Below, piece after piece: positions 60,096 through 64,000 of a stretch of 64,000 nucleotides of DNA (position 1 is its first letter; each line of letters begins with the position of its first letter). A model generated the notes under the pieces. The model was not told where the DNA came from. It saw only the letters and a program-made list of their open reading frames with translations, and did not search any database. Source of the stretch: JAVBMU01 sp031551755 (GTDB taxonomy: Bacteria > Actinomycetota > Actinomycetes > Actinomycetales > Cellulomonadaceae); assembly GCA_031551755.1 (NCBI GenBank), contig JAVBNE010000078.1, positions 22,229 to 86,228 of the forward strand. Direction: 5' to 3'. The translations under genes were made by a program, and so were the position numbers.

Positions 60096-60689
60096 TCAGC
60101 CTCCGAAGACGTGCGCGACGACGGCGTCCGTGTAGCCCGTCGGCGCGAGGCCGAGGTAGTGCGTGTCGACCATGACGTCGTTGCGCCAGAACAGCGTGCG
60201 ACCGGCGTTCACCGGATACTGCTCGTCGATCCACGTCTTCTCGCAGCGCGTGCCACCGTCGGGCGTGTAGCAGGTGTAGCCCTCGTCGTTCGCGAGCTGG
60301 TTCATGAGGTCCAGCGCCGGCCCGCGCGACATCCGCGAGATCGTCGTGCTGAGACGCCCGGTGTCGGTGTCGGGGCGGCCCCACAGACACACCAGCGACC
60401 CGTCGGCCTGTACGCCGACATCGTCGCCGTATGCCGGATCGTTCAGGGGCAGATCGCCGAACTGCGACAGCACCGGTTCGGTGAGGAGCGCCCGGCAATC
60501 CGTCGGCATGCTGACCGGGGTCGCGGACGGAGTCGGCGTCGCGGTGGGTGTGGGCGTCGTGGCGGGAGCGGACGCTCCGGGGGGAGGCGTCCGCGAGGGA
60601 GCGGTGTCCGCCGGATCGGGGGCGCAGCCGGCCAGGAGGGCGAACGCGGCGATCGCGGCGACGGCGGCGACGGTGCGGAGACGGGCCAT
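60096..60689 (-). CDS. Lipoprotein of unknown function
   Basis: A 197-residue lipoprotein: signal peptide with lipobox LLAGC (Cys22 as lipidated residue), a Pro/Thr/Ala linker and a C-terminal domain with CRALLTE, CLWG, YTCYTPDGG and RCEKTW. These motifs line up with the membrane-anchored protein at 59429–60043, so both belong to one family. It converges on that gene. The ATG at 60689 directly precedes the hydrophobic stretch. Confidence 0.8.
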   Translation of the reverse strand: MARLRTVAAVAAIAAFALLAGCAPDPADTAPSRTPPPGASAPATTPTPTATPTPSATPVSMPTDCRALLTEPVLSQFGDLPLNDPAYGDDVGVQADGSLVCLWGRPDTDTGRLSTTISRMSRGPALDLMNQLANDEGYTCYTPDGGTRCEKTWIDEQYPVNAGRTLFWRNDVMVDTHYLGLAPTGYTDAVVAHVFGG

Positions 60690-60806
60690 GCGTCCACGGT
60701 ATCGCCGCCGATCCGATTCCCGCCCTGCGCGCCTGCGCGTCGCGTGGGGATGAGCGCAGTAGCCTCGCCAAGGCGGGTGTCTGACCCGAGTGAGGAGCGG
60801 AATGCG

Positions 60807-61772
60807 ATGAGTGACCAGAAGACGCCGTCGGCCGGAGATCCCGTCGACGAGCCCGGCTCGGTCGAGGATGTCGTGGGCCGCGCCAACGAGGGCCTCGCCC
60901 ACGCCGAGGCGGTCAAGCGCGACGAGACCCCCGAGGGCGACGTCGTCGTCGTCGAAAAGACCGTCGTCGAGGAGCCCGCCGCATCCGCCGATGGGCCCGT
61001 CGTCGTCGAGACCGTCGACTCCGTCGAGACCGTCGCCGCGGTGTCCCCCGCGCCGGCGACCGCCGCCGACGAGGACACCCCGTGGTACGACCGCCCGGAG
61101 TCGGTTCCGATGGACCCCGAGCCCGCGGCGGTTCCCGTCGCCGCCGCCCCCGCTGCGACCGAGCCCGTCGCGCCCGCATACGCGGAGCCCGCCTACGTCG
61201 CTCCGCAGCCGATCTTCGTGCAGGCGCCCGAGGCGCCGCGACCGCTCGGCAACCGGGGTGCCGCCGGCGCGATCGGTCTGCTCGCCGCGCTGGCGTTCGC
61301 GATCCTGTACTTCGCGGTCATCGTCGGTTTCGGCTTCATCGTCGGCGACATCGACACCGGCACGGTCCTCGACGACGCGGTCGAACTCGTGATCGCTCCG
61401 CTGTTCTGGGTGCCGATCATCGCGTTCTACCTCTCGTTCTGGCTGCTCGGTGCCATCCTCAACCGTTCCCGCTGGGCGCACTGGGTGATCTGGGGGCTGC
61501 TGGTCGGTGTCGGCTCCTACCTCGGCTACCTGCTCGGCGTCCTCTTCCAGGCGCCGTTCTGGACGCTCACCGCTCGCGAGGGGGCGGAGCTGCTCACCGC
61601 TCAGCTCTTCTTCCCGTATGCGATCGTCGCCTTCGTCCTCGGACGCGAGCTGACGATCTGGTTCGGGGCATGGGTCGCCGCGCGCGGCACGCGCATCACC
61701 GAGCTCAACGAGCAGGCCCAGCGCGAGTACGAGCGGACCCTCGAGGCCGGGCCGCAGCTCGCCCGCGCGTAG
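60807..61772 (+). CDS. Multi-TM membrane protein with acidic N-terminal region
   Basis: A 321-residue protein. The first 150 residues are acidic and Ala/Pro/Val-rich and probably disordered; five hydrophobic segments follow (about 153–295), among them LLGAILNRSRWAHWVIWGLL, and a cytoplasmic tail. GAGGAGC lies upstream of the ATG. It is joined directly to the next gene (TAG then GTG). No family is recognised. Confidence 0.75.
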   Translation: MSDQKTPSAGDPVDEPGSVEDVVGRANEGLAHAEAVKRDETPEGDVVVVEKTVVEEPAASADGPVVVETVDSVETVAAVSPAPATAADEDTPWYDRPESVPMDPEPAAVPVAAAPAATEPVAPAYAEPAYVAPQPIFVQAPEAPRPLGNRGAAGAIGLLAALAFAILYFAVIVGFGFIVGDIDTGTVLDDAVELVIAPLFWVPIIAFYLSFWLLGAILNRSRWAHWVIWGLLVGVGSYLGYLLGVLFQAPFWTLTAREGAELLTAQLFFPYAIVAFVLGRELTIWFGAWVAARGTRITELNEQAQREYERTLEAGPQLARA

Positions 61773-62255
61773 GTGTCCGATCGGCGCGGAGCGCCCGAGC
61801 CGGTCTCACGGCCGGTGGCTCTCGCGCTGACGACCGTCGGATTCTTCACCCTCGCGATCGCGGGGCTCGGTCTGGTCAGTCTTGCGACGGACGCCGATGT
61901 CCTGGCGGTTCCGGGGCTCGGGCAGATCCCCGGCGCCACGGGCCTCGTCGCGGCCGGCGCCGCCTACGCCGCGAGCGTCTGGCGGATGCTGCGGATCACC
62001 CGGCCGCGTTACACCGGTGCCGTGTGGGTCACCCTGATCGGGTACCTCGTGTACGGCGCGGCGACGGGGTTCGCCGCCCTCGTCGTCACCGGTCGCGCGG
62101 CCACCGCGTTCGCCGTGACCGGCGCCCTCCTGGTCGGCTGGCCGGGGCTCGTGGTCGCCGCATCAGCCGCCGTCGCGGCGTGGTCCGCCGTCGCTCTCGT
62201 GCGCACGCGAGCCTCCCGGCCGCGGTGGCCGTGGGAGCGCGACGACGAGGAATGA
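61773..62255 (+). CDS. Four-TM small membrane protein
   Basis: A 160-residue protein with four hydrophobic helices (about residues 15–35, 48–65, 78–100, 108–135) and a basic/acidic end WPWERDDEE. The GTG starts right after the preceding stop, so it is co-translated with that gene. No motif points to a function. Confidence 0.72.
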   Translation: MSDRRGAPEPVSRPVALALTTVGFFTLAIAGLGLVSLATDADVLAVPGLGQIPGATGLVAAGAAYAASVWRMLRITRPRYTGAVWVTLIGYLVYGAATGFAALVVTGRAATAFAVTGALLVGWPGLVVAASAAVAAWSAVALVRTRASRPRWPWERDDEE

Positions 62256-62324
62256 GCGACCCGCACTGCGGCGTCGTGCGGTCAAAACACCGGAAAACCG
62301 CCGATCACGGCTACCGTGTACACC

Positions 62325-62987
62325 GTGGAGCGTTCTCTCGAGACGCAGGTCAGCCAGGCGGTGGACGCCTGGCTGCGTTGGCTTCCCCGCTGGGAGCCGG
62401 CCACGCACCGCGGTCGAGTGGCCGTCTGCCGCCGCTGCCTCGGATCCCCGATCCTCTCGGCCGCGGGTCTCGGCTCCGACGTGCCGCACGGCGTGCAGCA
62501 CGGCCTGTCCACCCGGATCAAGGGCGTCGTCGACCACGCTGTCGCGGACTACACGGCGCGCAACCTGCCGCTGCTGCAGGCCGAGCTCGACCAGCAGGCG
62601 GTCCGCAATCGCGCCCGCGCATACCGTCCCGGAGAGGGCCTCGAACCCGAGTTCGATGGCCTGCCGCTCGACCCCGACCCCGTGCCGGGCGCGCCGTTCC
62701 TCTTCACGATCTCCGGACTCGCCGCGGACTTCGACGCCGACGTGCCCGCGCTCCCGCCCCTCAGCGACGAGGCGAAGACTGCGCTCCGCCAAGAGGTGGG
62801 CCTCGCCGACGACTACGCAAACATGATCGGTCGCGAGGTGTGCGCGATCCTGCTCCACCACCGCATCCGCATCCAGGCCGCGGTCACCGAATACGTGGAA
62901 CCGCAGATCGCCGCCATGCTGGAAGAGTTGACCCGTTCCCTCGACGCCCCCTTCGACCCCCGCGACTTCGACGGCCCGACCCTCTGA
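62325..62987 (+). CDS. Soluble protein of unknown function
   Basis: A 220-residue protein with a possible small zinc pair (VAVCRRCLG) near residue 37 and helical segments towards the C-terminus (GREVCAILLHHRIRIQAAVTEYVEPQIAAML). TACCGT at 62312–62317 lies seven bases before GTG 62325 and there is no ribosome binding site, pointing to a leaderless transcript; GTG 62316 is an in-frame alternative. It is followed at nine bases by the last gene of the window. Confidence 0.65.
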   Translation: MERSLETQVSQAVDAWLRWLPRWEPATHRGRVAVCRRCLGSPILSAAGLGSDVPHGVQHGLSTRIKGVVDHAVADYTARNLPLLQAELDQQAVRNRARAYRPGEGLEPEFDGLPLDPDPVPGAPFLFTISGLAADFDADVPALPPLSDEAKTALRQEVGLADDYANMIGREVCAILLHHRIRIQAAVTEYVEPQIAAMLEELTRSLDAPFDPRDFDGPTL

Positions 62988-62996
62988 GGCACCCCC

Positions 62997-64000
62997 ATGA
63001 CAGACTCGTACGCCACCTGGTATCTGCTGACGCTTCTCTTCTCCGGCGTCTTCGGGGTGATCGGGTACGTGTGGATCGCGCTCGGGCTCGGAGCCGTGTT
63101 CGCCAAGCTCGGCGTCGAGCGCTGGAAGGCGTGGGTGCCGGTCTACAACCACGTGGTGCTGCTCGGGCTCGGCGGGCTCTCGGGGTGGCTGCTGCTGCTC
63201 CTTCTCATCCCCGTCTTCGGACCGATCTTCGTCTACGTCGCGATCATCACCGCCGCCCATCGCGTCGGGGGGATGTTCGGGTACGGCCCCGGCATGACCG
63301 TCCTCGCCGCGCTGCTGTTCCCCGTCTGGGCGAGCGTCCTCGGGTTCGGGGCGGCGCGCCCGGTGCATCCGGTGCCCGCTCGCGCGGCCGACAGCGCCGG
63401 CGACATGCGCGCCTTCTCGGCGGCGTTCGATCGGGCGCCGGGCGACGAGGATCTCGCCGCACGACGCGCGGTGCCCACCCCGTCGGCCTGGATCCCGCCG
63501 GCGCCGCCCGCTCCCGCGAACCGGGATGCGGCCCCGACGGCGACGGCGCCGGTCGCCGTGCCGTCGGCCCCCGCCTGGGGAGAGCCGTATCGCGCCCCTG
63601 CCGCAGCATCCGCGCCCGCCTATGAGGCGCCCGCGCACGACGCCCCGGTGTACGAGGCGCCGGTCGAGCCGTACGCCGCGCCCGACCCCTACGTCGCCCC
63701 GGCGGTCGAGGTGCCTGCGATCCCCGCGGAGCCGGCGGCTCCCGCGCCACCCGTGATGTCGTGGTGGCAGCCGGCCATCGTGGATGAGGCAGACGATGCT
63801 GACGCGTCAGACGATGCCGTCCGCGCCGCGGATCTGCCCGACTGGGCGCGCCCGGTCTCCTCGGCGCCCGCCCCCGCGCCGGTCGAGGCGCCCGCACCCG
63901 CGGCCGCCGCGGAGCCGGCACCCGCAGCCGAGACGCCCGCCGTGGTGCCGGACCCCGCTGTCGTCTTCGCGCCGCCGATCCCGCAGCCGGTGCTCCGGCA
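62997..64000 (+). CDS. DUF5684-like membrane protein with long Pro/Ala-rich region (3' truncated by window)
   Basis: The open frame runs off the window after 334 codons. The first 125 residues carry three or four helices and the DUF5684 pattern ERWKAWVPVYNHVVLLGLGG … LLLLIPVFGPI … VLGFGAA, seen in small membrane proteins of unknown role next to signal-peptidase-like genes. A low-complexity Ala/Pro/Glu-rich region follows; in some relatives it ends in an FHA domain, which would lie beyond 64000. The ATG at 62997 follows the preceding stop by nine bases. Confidence 0.75.
   Translation, partial: MTDSYATWYLLTLLFSGVFGVIGYVWIALGLGAVFAKLGVERWKAWVPVYNHVVLLGLGGLSGWLLLLLLIPVFGPIFVYVAIITAAHRVGGMFGYGPGMTVLAALLFPVWASVLGFGAARPVHPVPARAADSAGDMRAFSAAFDRAPGDEDLAARRAVPTPSAWIPPAPPAPANRDAAPTATAPVAVPSAPAWGEPYRAPAAASAPAYEAPAHDAPVYEAPVEPYAAPDPYVAPAVEVPAIPAEPAAPAPPVMSWWQPAIVDEADDADASDDAVRAADLPDWARPVSSAPAPAPVEAPAPAAAAEPAPAAETPAVVPDPAVVFAPPIPQPVLR

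Noticed and set aside
61082..63625. 847-codon plus-strand frame crossing four genes after rpoC
   Set aside because: Arg/Ala-rich out-of-frame translation; the other frames give membrane proteins with proper starts and binding sites.

Overview
The window is high-GC actinobacterial DNA (Actinomycetota). Positions 1 to about 58.3 kb fit a Propionibacteriaceae-like chromosome. This rests on a nuoN–polyprenyl diphosphate synthase pair, a tRNA-Tyr/Thr/Met–rpmG–hadA–hadB block, a tRNA-Trp–secE–nusG–rplK–rplA … rplJ–rplL–rpoB–rpoC run, frequent TTG leucine codons, and GTG/TTG start codons. From about 58.3 kb (inside rpoC) to the end, codon choice (almost no TTG-Leu, heavy CGC/CTC/GCC), the RpoC C-terminus and the neighbouring genes look like Microbacteriaceae. 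An intragenic recombination or an assembly join in the most conserved part of rpoC is therefore possible and is flagged.

Layout. (1) 1–2.85 kb: end of the respiratory complex I operon (nuoN), overlapped by a menaquinone side-chain prenyltransferase gene. (2) 3.2–25.3 kb: one long, tightly overlapping operon. In order it encodes a 2025-residue Ig-like/FN3 surface protein, a MoxR ATPase, a DUF58 protein, a transglutaminase-like membrane protein that has lost its catalytic cysteine, a zinc-ribbon/RDD/FHA protein, a PP2C phosphatase, a zinc-ribbon/FHA protein, a Ser/Thr kinase, an FHA/winged-helix protein, and an EssC/EccC-type FtsK-SpoIIIE ATPase with an N-terminal ubiquitin-like plus FHA module. 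(3) 25.4–30.8 kb: WXG100-like proteins, a larger probable type VII substrate, small two-TM paralogues and unknown genes. This part is interrupted by an IS5-type remnant that carries a broken CbrC gene. Regions 2 and 3 together look like a non-canonical, phospho-regulated type VII secretion/surface apparatus without eccB/D/E, mycP or the Firmicutes esaA/essA/essB genes. It is the best candidate here for an under-described system.

(4) 30.8–46 kb: housekeeping and small regulated units: ferredoxin-NADP reductase, HtpX protease, HAD phosphatase, YajQ, RarD, three tRNAs, rpmG, hadAB, a LacI regulator divergent from two paralogous MFS transporters, murB, an HNH nuclease, a YtrA-type GntR regulator with its membrane protein and a perfect 11+11 palindrome, and an adenosine deaminase-like enzyme. 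(5) 46–59.3 kb: the transcription/translation core (tRNA-Trp, secE, nusG, L11, L1, L10, L7/L12, rpoB, rpoC), with an ECF-like sigma factor and partner gene between rplA and rplJ. (6) 59.3–64 kb: membrane and lipoprotein genes of unknown function, ending in a truncated DUF5684-like gene.

How they work together: the kinase, the phosphatase and four FHA proteins imply phosphothreonine control of the FtsK-type motor. The MoxR/DUF58/transglutaminase-like trio probably assembles or remodels the giant Ig/FN3 protein or the secretion channel. The WXG100 proteins downstream are the likely secreted cargo.
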